Shown piece after piece: positions 14,480 to 29,400 of a stretch of 64,000 bases of DNA (the first letter of the stretch is position 1; the number at the start of each line of letters is the position of its first letter). Source of the DNA: Lagopus muta (Eukaryota > Chordata > Aves > Galliformes > Phasianidae); contig NC_064435.1 of NCBI RefSeq assembly GCF_023343835.1, positions 38,030,603-38,094,602 of the forward strand, written 5' to 3'. Made by a program: the position numbers and the translations under genes. Below the pieces are notes generated by a model. The model was given only the letters and a program-made list of their open reading frames with translations, searched no databases and was not told where the DNA came from.

Positions 14480-17400
14480 GTGGGTAAATCCTCACCTAGG
14501 AGTCTGCAGTTGTCTGGCGAAGAGGGTCAGCCCGTTGGCTTGGCGTGCTCCCTGCTAAGTGGAAGTGCACAGCTACGGAGCGGCAATTAGAAACTAAAGC
14601 TCGAATTCAATACTGAGGGAAGCCAGAAGGTGGAAGCAGTGCAGTTTACACCTCCCGTATCATGCTCTTTTAAAAGCCCCGGTGCTGGCATCATAAAAAC
14701 CCAAACAAACACAGATTTAGGGCATGAGGATGTTAAGAAGTGAATGACAGCTCTGACCTTCACAAGCAGAGAGGGAGGCATTAAGAACAGCAAACAGTGC
14801 ATCAGAGATGTATTACGATATCACCTGGGGGGTGTTCTGTTGGAGAAGTGGCTGCTGTAACAACACATCTTTTTTTTGTCAATAGGCCTATCAACCTTTG
14901 AAAGTTTTCTTGAGGGTGAGACCCTTTTCTGTAGCAGAACTGGAAAGCCATGAAACTCAGGTTGGTTGTAGAATTAAGAAATAAGCTTTTATTCTCTGCC
15001 AGAGAATACCTACTATTGTAAGCTGGGTCTTCTTGTTTTTATGAGTCCTTTAGTTATTTCAAATACTATTAGTGGGTGCTTGTGTGAATGTGACTATCAC
15101 CGTTTTTTCTAATGTGCACAGTACAGACATGCACACCTGTAGCTCAGTGGAACTCCAGTGGTATGTTATTTCAAAGTAGTTGTCACTTATATCTGCCCAT
15201 GGCTCATGAAGCAAAGAAATTTAAAGAAAGCTATCAAACATCTCTACGAATAACGCAGGTGTTTGACCCTTGAGCTGCTTGAGAATGCCTGAAATCTCTG
15301 GTCCTGCTTGACTTGCTGCTCTTCTCATCAACTTTTAAAACTTATTCTGTCATTCTAAGATGCTGTGGTGTTTTACACATCCACGTGCACATGCAACCAC
15401 ACAGGAATATTGCTCTTTCTCCAGCCCTTTATTGTTAACACTGATGCAAATAACTTGTTAAGCTGTTCCTGGAGGATGAGGTCTCTGCAGTCCTATCTGT
15501 CAGTCCTGATTTTTGCAAGGCCCTGTGAGTTTCAGTTAGACCTCTTGTTCCTGGCCTCTCTAAGAAGGATTTAATATTCATTCTTCTTTGCTTCTTGAGA
15601 TATTTTATTTTATTTTATTGTTGTGTGTTGTAGTGTTGAATCTGCTGGAGTTGAAAGTTTTCAGTAGGAAAAGCAGTTCTTTTTTGGCTAGTATGCATTG
15701 CCATGTTTTTTTTCCAGTCTGGCATCATTCAGCAATCTGAGCTGGCTATAGCGTTACACTGATTTACAAAATCTAACTATCTTACATGTTGTCTCTTATT
15801 CTTCTTTGGAATGGGAAAATTCAGAATACTTGACCATAAATGAAATTACTTGTGTGCTCTTACATGCAGTGAGGAAAGAAAGTAAATGCTGAAAAAAAAA
15901 TCTTAAAAGCTGTGAGGCTGGCTGGGGGAAATAATGAGAGTGGCATGGTACCAGCTGGATTTCAGTTCTGCAGATCCAACTACTTTAGAGCTTCTACTCA
16001 CAAGCTTCTATGACACTGGAGGCAGCTGATGGATGTGCTGCTGGTGTGGAATTCCTCCTACACCAGCAGTGTAGTTTGTGAAGGGATTTAGTATGCCTGG
16101 CCTGCATTCCTGATCCTGGCAATGTGAAGAGGGTGTTAGAGAGTATAGGAGGTCAGAGCCTCGTGCAGTAAGTAACTGGTCTGAATTCAGTACCAAGCCA
16201 CTTAGCATGGCTAAGCCAGTTGACAAACTGAATTGTTGACTGAGGCTCTTAGGAAAAGCAAGCAGTGTGGCCTAGGTGTGTGCTACATGTGTATTATTTG
16301 TGTGGCCAACCTCTGAACACAGATTCCAGGTTTAGCTACAACTGATAATCCTTATTGCTGATACTTCAAAACACTGGCAAGCTATATTGATGGTTGGGTG
16401 TAAAATCAATTTTCCTATGATATTGCATTTTATATTTATCTAGTTAAGTGGGTGCTGGCTAATTGTATCTTACCTTTACTCAGTTGAGAAAATGCAATCA
16501 AATCAGATCTGAAACTAATTCAGGTTCCTTCACTACTAATAACATTGTCTATCAGTCAAATTATGTGTTGCAAATTTACTTAATTTGTGCTATTTGTAGC
16601 TTTTTCGCACTAAAAATGATTTAAGAGGGGGAAAATGGTACATTTCTGTATATCTTTGTTTCCATAGCTGTACAAAGTGCTGCAAGTTCCAATTATGAGA
16701 TACCAGGGTTTGAAAAAGATGAGTTGCGGGTGGTGGTGGAAAAGGCGTGGTGGAGATGAGAGGGAGAGGAAAAGAAGATGAGAGGAGGAGGAGGAGAGAG
16801 AAGATGTAGGGAGAAGAGAGAAAGGAAAGGAGAAGGGAGAGAATGAGAAAGGGGAAGAAGAAAAGAATGTGGAGGGGGAAGAGGGAGAAAAAAAGAAGGA
16901 AGAGTGGGAGAAGAAAGGAGAAAAGGGGCAAGAGAAGAGAGAAGTAGAAGGAGGGAGTTGGAGAAAGGTAGAAGGGAAGAAAGGGGGGAGTGAGAAGAAA
17001 GAGTCAGGGAAGTAGAAAGAAACTGCTAGAAGGAATCCAAGTAAAAACCTAAACCTCTGAGAAGACTCCAGGCAATTACCTTAATTTTACTTATGTTTTG
17101 GCTTTTATGTGAAGCAAATATCTGCTTGTATGTAGTTGTTACATACCTCAAGAGACTATCATCTGTTAACTTTGCAAGTTTTCATAGATCTTTTTTTCTC
17201 TCCAGATAGGCTTCTACATGAACAATTTTGTGGGATGTTTTGATTCATCTTTTCTTGTTTTCAAGGGTTGTGTAACTATTGAAGATCCCCAGACAGTAAT
17301 TCTTCATGCACCCAAAGAATCTCCTGTAATGAAAAACTGTGAAAGAGGAATTGGTCACTCTGTACATAAATTCACCTTTTCTCAGGTAAGCAGGCTTTTT

Positions 17401-20400
17401 CTTAATTTTAGTTATATAGTTGTATTTTTCAATTGAAGACTTTCTATGATACTGTATAATTTGATTTTTCTTTGAATTACACATGATACTTTTTCCTTAG
17501 AAAAGCAAATGGCTTACATTTAGGCCATTGTAACTGCTGATTTGCAGCAGTCAATTGCATTTGGTACAGAGCAGGAAGGAGTTGTTCACTGCTAGCAGAG
17601 CTGTTGAAAATGTCCACTGGACAGTATGCTTAATGAGTAGTATTCTGAGCAGATAATTTTAGAAGAAAACATTAAAAAATAACTAAGTGCAGGTTTGAGT
17701 ACCTCTTAGGATTAAGAAAGCATCCTGTAACATCCTAACAGAAAATGCTGAATTTTTTAGGCAAGGCAGAAAACTAATCTGTTATCTTCTAGTTGCTGAC
17801 ATTGTACTGTGATATGTTGAACTTCTTTGTGTTTATTGCTTCTTTTTTTTTTTTTTTTTTTTTTTTTTTTCCCATTCCCTTCTCCAAGGTCTTTGGGCCA
17901 GAAACTACTCAAAGCGAATTTTTTGAAGGCTCAACAAAAGAGATTGTGAGAGCATATGTTAATGGAGTAAATGGGCTGGTATTTACTTATGGCGTTACAA
18001 ATGCAGGCAAGACATACACTATCCAAGGTATTCCTTACATATCAAAAAGCAACTGTAACAACCAAGTCAGGACTCCATGAGAAGCTTGTACAAATACCTA
18101 AGTTTTCTTTACTTATTTTAAGGAACTTCAAAGGACTTGGGTATTTTACCTCGCTCACTTGACATGATTTTTAACTACATAAGAGGCAGACAGTATCTGA
18201 AGATGAATTTTAAACCATATTTGAGTAATGATGTTAAGAAATTAGAAGAGGCGCAAGTTAAACAAGAAGAAGTCATAAAAGCCACTCTTCTGGCATCACT
18301 GAAAGAGGTCAGTGACTATATAATTCCTAATTACTGAATGGAGTTTAAAAAAATTCATAATAGAAGAGTCTTGTAAATGATTTACTGTTGGGTCTTTAGA
18401 TTTATCTTAATTTACAGCATGGATTCTTTGTCAGCTCTGGAGCAGTAAGGCAACTGGCTGTGTTCAGGACTGAGGGTAAACTGGAAGAACTTTCCACAGA
18501 GGGCAGCAGCACATAATTCAACACAAAAACTGTTGCAGAGCCTGGATTTCCATAGAGGAGCGGTTGTGACACTGGTGGCGCTGGCCCTTGGAAAGTCTCT
18601 GAGATATCTGAGGCCAGGCCAGGCTGGATGTGGCTTTGGGCAGCCTGGTCTACTGGTTGGTGACCCCACATGTAGCGGGAAGGATTGAAACTAGATGGTT
18701 ACTGTGGCCCTTTTCAACCCAAGCCATTCTCAGATTCTATGATCTGACCTGTCTAAAACCTTGTTGCAAAGTAGATCTTCTTGGTCACACCTGCAGACTA
18801 CAAGTACCAGCGCCAAGCCTGTAGGCAGGACAGAGAAGTCTCTACTATGGCAGCTGTAGTGAGTGTATTCTATTATTTGCAGAATAAGAAACATCTGTCA
18901 CCTGAAAAATGGGCACCTTGGTGTATTTGGTTGTTCTGTACTCCTTATTCCAATCACCAGTTTTCACAGGATGTCTGTGTTATTTTTTTCTAATGTCCAG
19001 TTGCTTACTTCTGGTAAATCAGAAGTATAATTCCATGTATTTAATGCCAGAATTCAGTCATTTCAGCTGATTATGATTCAAAGCAAGTCTGAATGAATTC
19101 TGAGAAGTATAGAAGTAACAGTTGCCTGGGTTTTCTTTTTTCAGTGGTCGTTAATACCAACATCCTTGTAACTCCAGTTATGTCTGAAAGAATATCCTTC
19201 TGTGACTCACATTCATATGTAAAATTCCACTCTAAAGTCTACTGTTTAGATTAAATCCTGCAAAGTGAACTTGAGGCAGTCTAGTTAACTTTTGAGATAA
19301 GACCTCAGATGAAAAACCTAAAAGATGCTGGAGAATACGTATTTATTTCAGGAGTCTTAAGTTCACTCATATTCTATGAGTATGTTTATGCATTTTTGGA
19401 GGGGGTGAGAAAAATTGACAATATCAGGAGGATAGTGGGTAAATATTCTGAACATCTTTATGGAATCTCCAAGCTTGCAAGAAGGAACAAGCAGGAACTC
19501 GAGGTCTAGAACAGGAGGTCAAATACTGTGTTTGAAAGAGAACTTGATACTTCACAAACATTCCTTTCTGTTAAATCACCTTCTGACTTTGCTAATAGTT
19601 TAGTTACAGTAAATGATCTAGATGCTGATGCACTACAGTGAAAAGCAAGCAAGACTCCACCATCAAGAAAGAAAGGTAAAAATGCATCTAGACAATAATG
19701 CATGACAAGAACTCGTGTATGTGTTGTGATACGTCTGCGCTGATAGCTCAGCTGTCCCCCTGCTGAAGGCATGCTGCTTGGTAGCTTGTGAATAGCATAG
19801 CTGTTTGAATGCTCACTCAAGCTTGTAATCTGAGGGCAGATATGGTTTGGTGAGCTTGGTTTTGGTTTACATGGATTTCGGTAGGCTTTTTTCCCAGGCT
19901 CAGTTTACATGTCATGCAGAAAGAATCTGCTGTTGCTTTCATTCTCTGTTGAAACTGCTCTGAATTACTGTAATACACTTGTATTTAATGTTCTCCTCTT
20001 TATGTTCGTTACACAATATTGGTGCAAAAACACGCTTGGCATACTTCTGACCCTCTTTGCTTCCCTTCCCTTTACTTGTTTTTCTTTTCCACTGGATTAA
20101 ATATTGCTTTTTATGGGATTAAAAGCTGCTTTACTTGCACTTCCATTCCCACCTGTCCTCTTACTCACTACTAAGTATTAACTTCTGTCATAAGCAAGCA
20201 CTATCAGTCCATGTTCCTGCTTGTTTTCAGATAGTCTTCACCTTCTTTTCTGTAGTCTTATGATCTGAAGAATAATATATAATACAGTGTGTAATTCACT
20301 TAATTTTGTTGAAATCTCTTTATGAAAACTTATTCAACATCATATCCATAAATATTGCTTTTTTATATTCTGTTTTTGACATGCATGTATCACACAGCTA

Positions 20401-23400
20401 AATCCCATATCCTGCTATAGAATTTTACTTTGTGCTTGATAAACTGTAAACCGATTAGCCTCCCTTCTTGTAATTACTCAAGAAGCAACACAAGCACACT
20501 GACAATGCAGAATTAACTAAAATAAGTGGGAATAAAGTAGCATTAAATATTTATGTTTAAAGTGCAAGATCCTACTTGTCTGCAGGTATTCTATGTTAAA
20601 TATACCAAGTGAGTTACATAGGCATCAGTAGGCATTCCATATTAAACTTACCCCTGGATTCTAATAGCTAGAACACTGCATTGCTTTTGTGCATCCGTTC
20701 CCCTCTACTACAGTAAGGTGAACCTCTATCAAGACTGGATTTTGGGAAGTCAATGTGAGTGGTCTACTGGTGTTTAAGATATGGGGGAAAGGATGGGGGG
20801 CAGGAAGGAAGCTAATACCTAAAGATACAGGAATTTCTAAGTAGTAGGGACTGCTACTTTGTTTCGCCTGTTGTCCTAGAGGTAATTTGATGCCTATGTC
20901 TTGATAAACCTCAGAAGGTTTTTAAATAACTTTGTTGATGAGAAGAAATTCAGCAAGGGTGTATACTCAAGCTACATTGATATCTATACAGGATCTTTTT
21001 TTTTTTTTTTTTTTTAATGGCCTTTTAACGTAGTTAAAGGCTGTTGTTTATCAGATCTTTGAGTCCTTTATGAAGATCTCTTGTGTGAGGTCTTTTGGTA
21101 AGTTTGGCTCAAACGCCCACAGACATAATACATGTCTGGCTTATTTATGTTTTTAAGTGACCTCTGCCCCATATCCTGCCCTCTGCCCCTTGAAGAGACT
21201 TGCTTCTCCAATATGGTTTGTTGACTGAAATATTGGTCAGACTTAAACAGCAGTTCATAAAGACATTCTGGGTTGTCAGCCCAGTATTTTTAGAACATTT
21301 CATTTACAGCTTGAGTAAAGTTAGTTTAACAGTTTAATTCAATATTTAAAACCTAAATACTAGAATTACTGTCATGTTTCGCTTCTGCTAATCTCATTAT
21401 CTGTTTGGATGTAACCATCTCTTATTTTCTCAAGGAGACTGAAAGCATCTCAAATACAGTTGCAAATATGTGTCACGTGGAGCCAACTTCTTCCAAATGT
21501 ATTTCAAGAAATCTGCCTTCACTAGGTAAAGTGGCAAATTGATTCAGAAAAAAATAGTTAGAAATTCTGTAACGTAGAGTGAGTAATTGTAGGTAGATTT
21601 TAAAATCTTAGTATTAGTTATATCTTTACCAAATTTAAGTAGCTGAACTTGGGAGGAGGAGTGACAGTGCAGCTTTGCGCCCTTTGTGGGAAGAGGGAGA
21701 TCTCAGACTACACAGCAAATGAACAAAATGCTGGAAGTTTGCAGTAGAGGGAGGACAGCTTAAATCCTGTGCACGTTCTGGGTACAGGTGGCTGCTGTGA
21801 ACGTTCTTAAAGTACAGTCAGTTATCCTGTACTGCATATCTCATAGTAAAACACATATGTGAAAGCCACCTTATTTTAAAAGTGTTGATGTCTTACCTTG
21901 GCGTGAGAGACCATTAAAATTAGAGGTTTATCAGTGTTGTTGTTTGACCACTGAACCTAGTTTTCCTTTTTGGTTAGCAGAGAGGAATTATGTTCCAATT
22001 GACGCCTATCAGACCAATATACACCAAAGAACACAAGCATCTGTGTGGGTTTCTTTTTGTGAGATTTATAACGAGTATGTGTATGACCTCCTAAGTGTAT
22101 TATCTACATTAAAAAATCAGAAGCGGAGAGTCTTAAGAATTTGTGAAGATCAAGGAGGAAACTCTTATATTAAAGGTAACAATACTATTTTGTGACCTGG
22201 GGCAGTTTCGTGGGGTGTCTTTGACCAAAAGTATATGTGAAAGGTCTCTCTTTGCAGACTTGAAGTGGATTAACATTCAGAGCACTGAAGAAGGCTGCAA
22301 AATACTAAAAATAGGAAACAAGAACCGAAGCTTTGCTTGTACTAGAATGAATGAGCAATCAAGCAGGAGGTTTGTTCCTCTAATTATAAGCATGCTCTGT
22401 CTTTTAAGGAGAGGAGGAGTGGGAGGGAGGTGAAAATTTCAGAGTGCCTATTAAATGAGCCAGTATTCAGTAATATCTTAAGACTTTCCTTGATTGCTCT
22501 GGTTCTGTTATGATACTCTGAAAGACAGCTTGGATGAATGTGGAAAGGCTCTAGAACTGTAACAGTAGCAGGAGTTGGGTTGCTTTTCAGTGCCTTTGGA
22601 CAGCTAACATGATCAAATCACATCTGTTGTGAGTGCCAACAGTACTGTGCTCTTTGGCAAGTGTTAACCCCTCTGAGTGGGTATGGCTGTGTGAGGACTT
22701 CAAAGGAAAAAGCTGGGTAATTCTTCATACTGGCAGTGTAATTCCTGGAAAGCTGGAGCCTGGCAGTAGGGAATGTAAGAAGGAATGAGTCTTGCAGTGC
22801 CTTTTGGTGCCTTCTAGACTATCTAGGTTCTGTTACGTTGCATTTTTGTAGCTGAGTTTACTCGATCTCTTAAGAATTAAGACACCAGCTCTTAGCCCCT
22901 CTGGGAGAGGGGCCAGGGAGAATCTGGTTTAACTGAGTAGGAGGGAATATATGGAAAAAGTTGTATACTTGCTACAGAAACTATCTTCCTACTTGTTTTT
23001 AAAGCTCTCTTAATTGTTCTTTAACTGTAGAAGGGCACGCTGCATATTTAGTTACTAGAGTCATAGCGCTACTGAGCCTGCTTCTTCTCTGAGGAGAAAA
23101 TCGTACTGTTTTGTATTAAAGACAACTTCCTTCAAATTTCAAGTGGTACTTCCATGTGACTTTCAGCCAAGATTAAAGTAGTGCAGCAGAGAAACGTGTG
23201 CTTGTGTGGCAGAGTTTTTGTTCCTAGAATATTATTATTTTTGCTCCAGGGAATACCCCGACTTCCGCTTAGCTTGTTCCCAAACTGTGCTGTGTGTTCT
23301 TCAGGTTTGTGTTGTTTTTTAAGAAACTTCTCTTGAATTGTGGATTGGTGATGAGGTGTAAAGCACTGCTTTAAATCTATCCTGGAGAAGTTTGTCTTCT

Positions 23401-26400
23401 ACAGTATGTGTTTCCTGATTTACTGGATAAAATGGGGGACAGGGCTTATAGGGTTGTGGAACTTTCTTTTAGTTTTGCATAAGAGGTCTATTATTCTGTC
23501 TTTGTAGCTTGATGTCTAAAACAGAATAACAACAGCTTTTCAATTATTAGAAATCCAGCCTTTCTGAAAAACAGGGAATAATTTTGAAACTTGATGAATA
23601 ACTGTGCATGTTAAGAACTAGGCAGAATTACAGGACTTTTGAACGTTAACTTATTCCTCAACCTATTCATTTCTAAGAAGTTAATGCTTCAAATTTAATG
23701 AGTTCATATACTCTCTTTGTAGACGAAGTGGCTATGTGAGCATTCATTTTCTGATCAGTGAACTTCAGGGAATTAGCTGCTTCTTTCTCCAAGACAGCTT
23801 GTAGGTTTGATGTGATGTTATTCCCTTTCCTTTTATTGAAAGAAATGACAAGCCACAAAATACAACTCATATTGCTGCTTTTTGCTGTTGGATGAATGCA
23901 TTGCAAAAGTAACTGATATAAATTAGGGGGGTTGTTTTTGGCACAGAATTTTCTGTAGCATACAAATATTACTGAAGTGTCTGCCTAATTCTTGTAATTC
24001 TAGTTTATTAAAATGTTGTCTTTTCCAGTCACAGTATATTTTCAATCCGGCTACTGATTCTAACTGATGAACATCAACCACATGTTCTTAGAGTTTCTGA
24101 GTAAGTAAATTCTTCAGCTGACTACTAGAATGCAAGTGTTTTTGAAAAGTTGATATGGTGTAAGCATGCCAAATTGCTGTATGTCCTTGGTTTTTTGGTG
24201 GTTTTTTTTTTTTTCCTCATTTAAAAAACAAATCATCTGAGAGCTGAGAAGGAAATCCAAACTGCCCCGGTTTTATAAAGCTGGCTGGAAATCTGATAGG
24301 TACAGGAGTAGAAATAGTAGAAATATTTCTCTGTATCTTACTCTAAAGTTTAGCTGAAGGAACCTTTATTGGAAGAATGCCTACACAGCTTTAAATGAAG
24401 CCTATAAGCAGATTTCTTTGAATGTGCTGAATAGAGCAGCGATCTCATTCAAGAATCTTTATATTCACTGGGAAGATAGTTCAGTGCTGTTGTGTTTAAT
24501 ACTCTGCATAGTGCCTTCCAGATGAGATACATAAGTACAACTCACTCTGTAATCTAGGTAGGCTGAAATGAGTCACGCTTTTACACTTGAGATGTCTGAA
24601 GGAAAAAGAGACACACTTGTGTTTTCATGCTATTTAGAAACATGTTTGTTTATGTGTTCTTCCATTCAGGTTGACTTTCTGTGACCTAGCTGGGTCAGAG
24701 AGGTGTAATAAGACACAAGCCTTTGGAGACAGACTAAAAGAAGCAGGAAATATAAATAATTCTCTTCATATCCTTGGAAAATGCATTGCAGCACTGAAAC
24801 AGAATCAAAATCCAAAGTAAGTAACAAGTTGTAAGCAACATGCTGAGTGTTAGGTTGAAAACCTAAGTATCTCTTTATGCTTCTATGAAGGATTCATGTG
24901 ATAAGTGGAAAATGTGAATTTCCAGAATCTTGTAAGCCTTTATTTCAGATATCACTGGAGTACCTCAAGTTACCTAAGTAACAGTGATGCTGACACTCTA
25001 CATCTCTTACTTTTAAATAATTTAGCTTGTTGGAGAGCTTATTAGCTCTAGGAAAGATCTTGCTCTTTGAGGTGAAATAGTTTAGCCTCAAATCCAAGCA
25101 TCATACTTCAGCTGCTTCCTTAAAGAGAAACAGAATTAAACCAAGCTACAGTATTGCACAGGCCTTTTCACATATTTTATTTTGTTTCATGATTTCATTA
25201 TTCTTTTTTTTCCATGAGGATGAAGCCAAGCTATATTCCATTCAGAGAGAGCAAATTGACTCGCCTGTTTCAGCCATTCTTTTGTGGAAAAGGCAAAGCT
25301 TGCATGATTGTAAATATCAATCAACATGCTAATACATATGATGAAACACTGCATGTAATGAAATTTTCTGCTATAGCCAAACAGGTAAGAGCACACCTGA
25401 TTTCCCTGCTCTAGAATCATAGAATATCCTCAGTTAGAAGGGATCCATAAGGACCATTGAGTCCAACTCCCGGTTCCACACAGGAGCACCCAGAAATCAA
25501 ACTGAGAGCATTGTCCAAACGCTCCTGGAACTCTGGCAGCTTGGTGCCACAACCACTACCCTGGGCAGCCTGCTTCAATGCCCCGCTGTCTTCTGGTAAA
25601 GAAGCTTTTCTAACACCAAGCTTGACCCTTCCCTGATTTTCATGCTGTTTCTTAAGGTCCTGTTGCTGTCACCAGCAAACAGAGCTCCCTGTGAGGAGCT
25701 GCAGGCCACTCCTCATGGATGTCTCAGATTTTTTTGAATAACTTTTAGCTGCAACTTTCATGACAAAATAAGAGCGTGTTCTGAGGCTCAAGGTTTTCTA
25801 ATGTGCTGTGACATACATACTTATGGTTGCTTATCAAGGATGAGTTGCTGGGTGGAATGTTTCAGGAAGCTGTAAATGTTTTGCAGTGTTTGCCTTCAGC
25901 TTTTTATCAGCTTTTCAGGAAAATATGCTGAAGCTTTGTGTTATTTTAGTGGGTTAGGAAAACACCTTTCTATGCATTCCCACTATGTTTTCTAGTAGAT
26001 CTTTCCCATTTCCACTTTGCTACAGTACTGAAGTTTTACTTTTTGTATTGATGTTTTTGTCTGCTAAAAGCCATGAGCAATTTTGTTAATGTTTTTGTAA
26101 TCATTAAATACTGTAATTACAACCATGTATTTCTGCTGCTACTTCCTGCTATTCTGACATCTGCAGTATTGATGGCATTGATAAATCAATGTGTCCAACT
26201 CTGGGCTTTCCAGGTTATCCAGGCTGTCCTACCAAAAAATTTAGGTGACTTTCCACCAAAGTTAGTTGGAGGTGATGGCAAACCTATTGTCCGTTTTGAT
26301 GTGAACACATCTGTGGATGACTTTCCTGACAGTAATGAAACCTCTGCAGAAGAGGAAGTGGACATCACCATTCTGAGTCATGAGGTAGACAGACATCTAC

Positions 26401-29400
26401 TGAAAATTGTACCCAAGGCCACTGGTATTAGTTCTGATATTAGGAATGTGCTGTAAGAGGTGTACTGGAAACTGTATCAAATGGAAACTGTAAACTTATG
26501 TGTTTTTTAAGACACAGCATTATTTAGCTGTTCATGCTCTTCTGAGAATGGCAACAAGATGAGATGTGGCATTTTAGGAACAAAGCTATGCAATCTAATG
26601 GCAGTAAACTACCAGTTGATATTTGAATGCCAAAATATACCCACAGTAATCTTATTTTGATAGCATAAACAGTTAAGATAGAAGGAGATTGGCTTAGCAG
26701 TAGAAGAAATTCAAATTTGATAATGTTTCATCCTTGGTACAAGCCTCCCTGGAAAGATATATGTAGAAAGGCCCTATGTGAATGTCTTGTCTGTGTTAAT
26801 GCCTGCATATTGAAATGCACATCTAGCTTATTTTCTCAACTGAATTTTGTTAAATTTAGGATCTGTTGAAAACTGCAGAGAACCTGAAAGAGAAGCTAGT
26901 TGCAGAAAGGCAAAGTAAACTCCTTCTGGAGGTGAACATACGTAGAGAGATGGCAGAAGCAATGTTCCGACAGCTGCTGGAAACAGAGGAAGCCTGGAGG
27001 CAAGTCATATTACAGTCCTATTTAAAACTGAAACAATGCCCCATTTATAAATACAGACACTTATGTATACGTGTGTGTGTGTGTGTGTGTAAGATATGCA
27101 TGTTTGTGCTGTTTTGAGAAGTTAGGGCTGGCTGGTTTCAAACCTTCAGTTGAAAAGGGAAGAAGTTAAACTGTTTTACAGATCAGCCTCTTCCTATGTA
27201 CAATGAAAAGGTAATGTTGCTTTCTGTTGAACTTCGTTTAATTTGTAATTACAAAGGTTGTCCTGTCTTGTTATCCATACTTAATAGATGCAGAAGACTG
27301 TTATTTGAACTCAAGGCACGTGATCCCTCTCAAACAGGCACTTGGTCATTGTATGCTAATATATATGCATGTGCTTCAGGTGGTTTGAATTGCAATTCTT
27401 TGAACTTTCCTTCTGGTTTCTTGCTGCTGGATGCATTATGAAGTTTTCTTGTTTTAGTATCCTAATAATGCAGGCAGCCACAGTAATTTGTTACTTAGTT
27501 GGGGAATTTTTCAAATGTATCCAGATTGCTCAAGCTGAATTCACTTCCTCTTCGCTCTTCTCTTCTTGAAATCAGTTTCCTGCTGCTTGAGTTACTAACA
27601 AACACTTACTCAAAGTTAAGTTGCCAACTGCATGCTCTATGGTTTAACACCTGTGCCGTCTTTAAAATTATTGGGGTCCTTTGGCCAAACACACAAAACT
27701 ATTAGTGATGCCTTTTATCTGTTAAACTGACGTTCTGTCTCTGCTGGGCCAGTTTTTTAAATAGTGGCAAGACTAATGTGTGCCTTCTGTAACTTGAAAT
27801 AACAAAGCACAGTGAATTTGTCATTTATCTTTAATGAAAGAGCAAACCATGACAGACCTCTGCCCCTCCTGCCCAGCTTCCCTGGAAAAATGCTTCAAAT
27901 ATCAGGCCTAGTTGGGTGTAATGATATCTACCATTACATGCTGCTGGATTTTTTAATTACAATTTCTGTTTCTCAGATCTTCCAAGTCACCATCTAAATC
28001 TTCTAGTTTAAAATATTATGTGGACATCTGACTTTCTAGCAGACATTGAAGCAGCAGAGACTTCCAGGAGTAACATAGCTACAAGCACTTGTGCATCTCT
28101 ATCAGCAGACCTTAACAGTTTGATTTCAGATTGAGGTTATTTTAGTCTTATAAGGGATAACATCTCTTGAGCATTTGTTTCTGACTGATTGTAGTTTAGA
28201 GGAGGAAAATAGGAGTATGGAGAAAGGGAGCTGTTGTCTGTGTATGTGAGAAAAAGTGCTTGTGACTTTTGTGTGGACAAGTTAGTTGACAAAGGTGTCT
28301 CGTGATGGTGCAGCACTGCATTCCTCTGCAGCAGCAATTTCCATCTGAGTGCCTGCTTCCCACTGAAACGGGATATTAATACTTAGTATTAAGTTACCAG
28401 TTTTTCAGCTGTGAAATACAAAGTTTAGTGTCACTGGAGATTCATGCACCTGGTTCAAGTGCTTAGGTACAACAGTGTACAACCATTTAAGAACCACGGA
28501 TGCTTTTACTTTTGATCTGCTGCTATTATGGCCTTCAGCTTCGAACAAGAGCGATGTAGTTTGTGCTGAGATCTGTGGCTGTGTTTAATAGGCATGCTTC
28601 TGTTGACACGTTGAAGAGAATAACCACAGAATAACCACATCAGGTCCGAGTTCTGGGATTAAATGCACATTCTCCTATAGCATGCTTTTTGGTATGCTGA
28701 AGCATTATACCTTGATGCAAATCTGGTAGGATCTTTGAGTATTAAAATGATAAAAGGCAGAAAAATACTACGTACGTAATAAAAAATATTACTCTTACGT
28801 TCACTATCTATAATTAGATAAATAACTGGTTCTGCAGTTTGGTCATGTGTTGTCAAGTTGTAGTAGCTGGAATGCTTGTATATTTAATAAGACTGTTTCC
28901 TTCTCAGCAACCGCTTGGAAGATATGAAAGACAGTTACGAAGAAAAACTGGAGAGCAAATTTGAAATGTACAAAGAAGCCATTAAAAAGCATGCGTACTT
29001 GTGTGCAATGGAACAAATTGAAGACCATTATGTTCCCATAGAAGAATTTATAGCTGAACAAGAGAAAGTTGAGGTATTACTTGACGACTGCTAAAAACTG
29101 TGTGCTGAGCTAATATTCTAACTTTCCAGAATTGCTCAGGAATTGTACATTAACACTGAGCTTTCAGAGTAGCTGTAGTGGTTCAGCCTTGCTAATTCTT
29201 ACTGTAGGGTCAGAGATTTTGTCTAACACTAGCTATAGTGTATATCTAAAATTTGCCGTCTTTGAGGGCAAAGATTCAATTAAATCCAAGTTGTATTTAT
29301 CTCTGTAATGCAATGATTACAACACCTTGAGGGCTATTGTACACAATAGTCTGGCTATGTGAATATTCTTGGAATTGGAGGATGTGGAGTAAAAAGCTGG

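Larger units (their letters stand above)
18308..21434 (+). other. KIF20-like intron 5 (largest)
   Basis: A 3.1-kb intron, GT at the 5' end and AG at the 3' end, with one CR1 copy and a T20 run. No further exon was found that would keep phase 0. Confidence 0.8.

Noticed and set aside
14484-14489. GTAAAT as the donor of kinesin exon 1
   Set aside because: A better-looking donor in isolation, but it leaves phase 1 and breaks the frame into exon 2. GTGGGT at 14480 keeps it.
16590-16931. 113-codon open frame on the minus strand, rich in Leu, Phe, Ser and Pro
   Set aside because: It is the complement of the purine-rich tract. Low-complexity composition removes stop codons and there is no domain or splice context.
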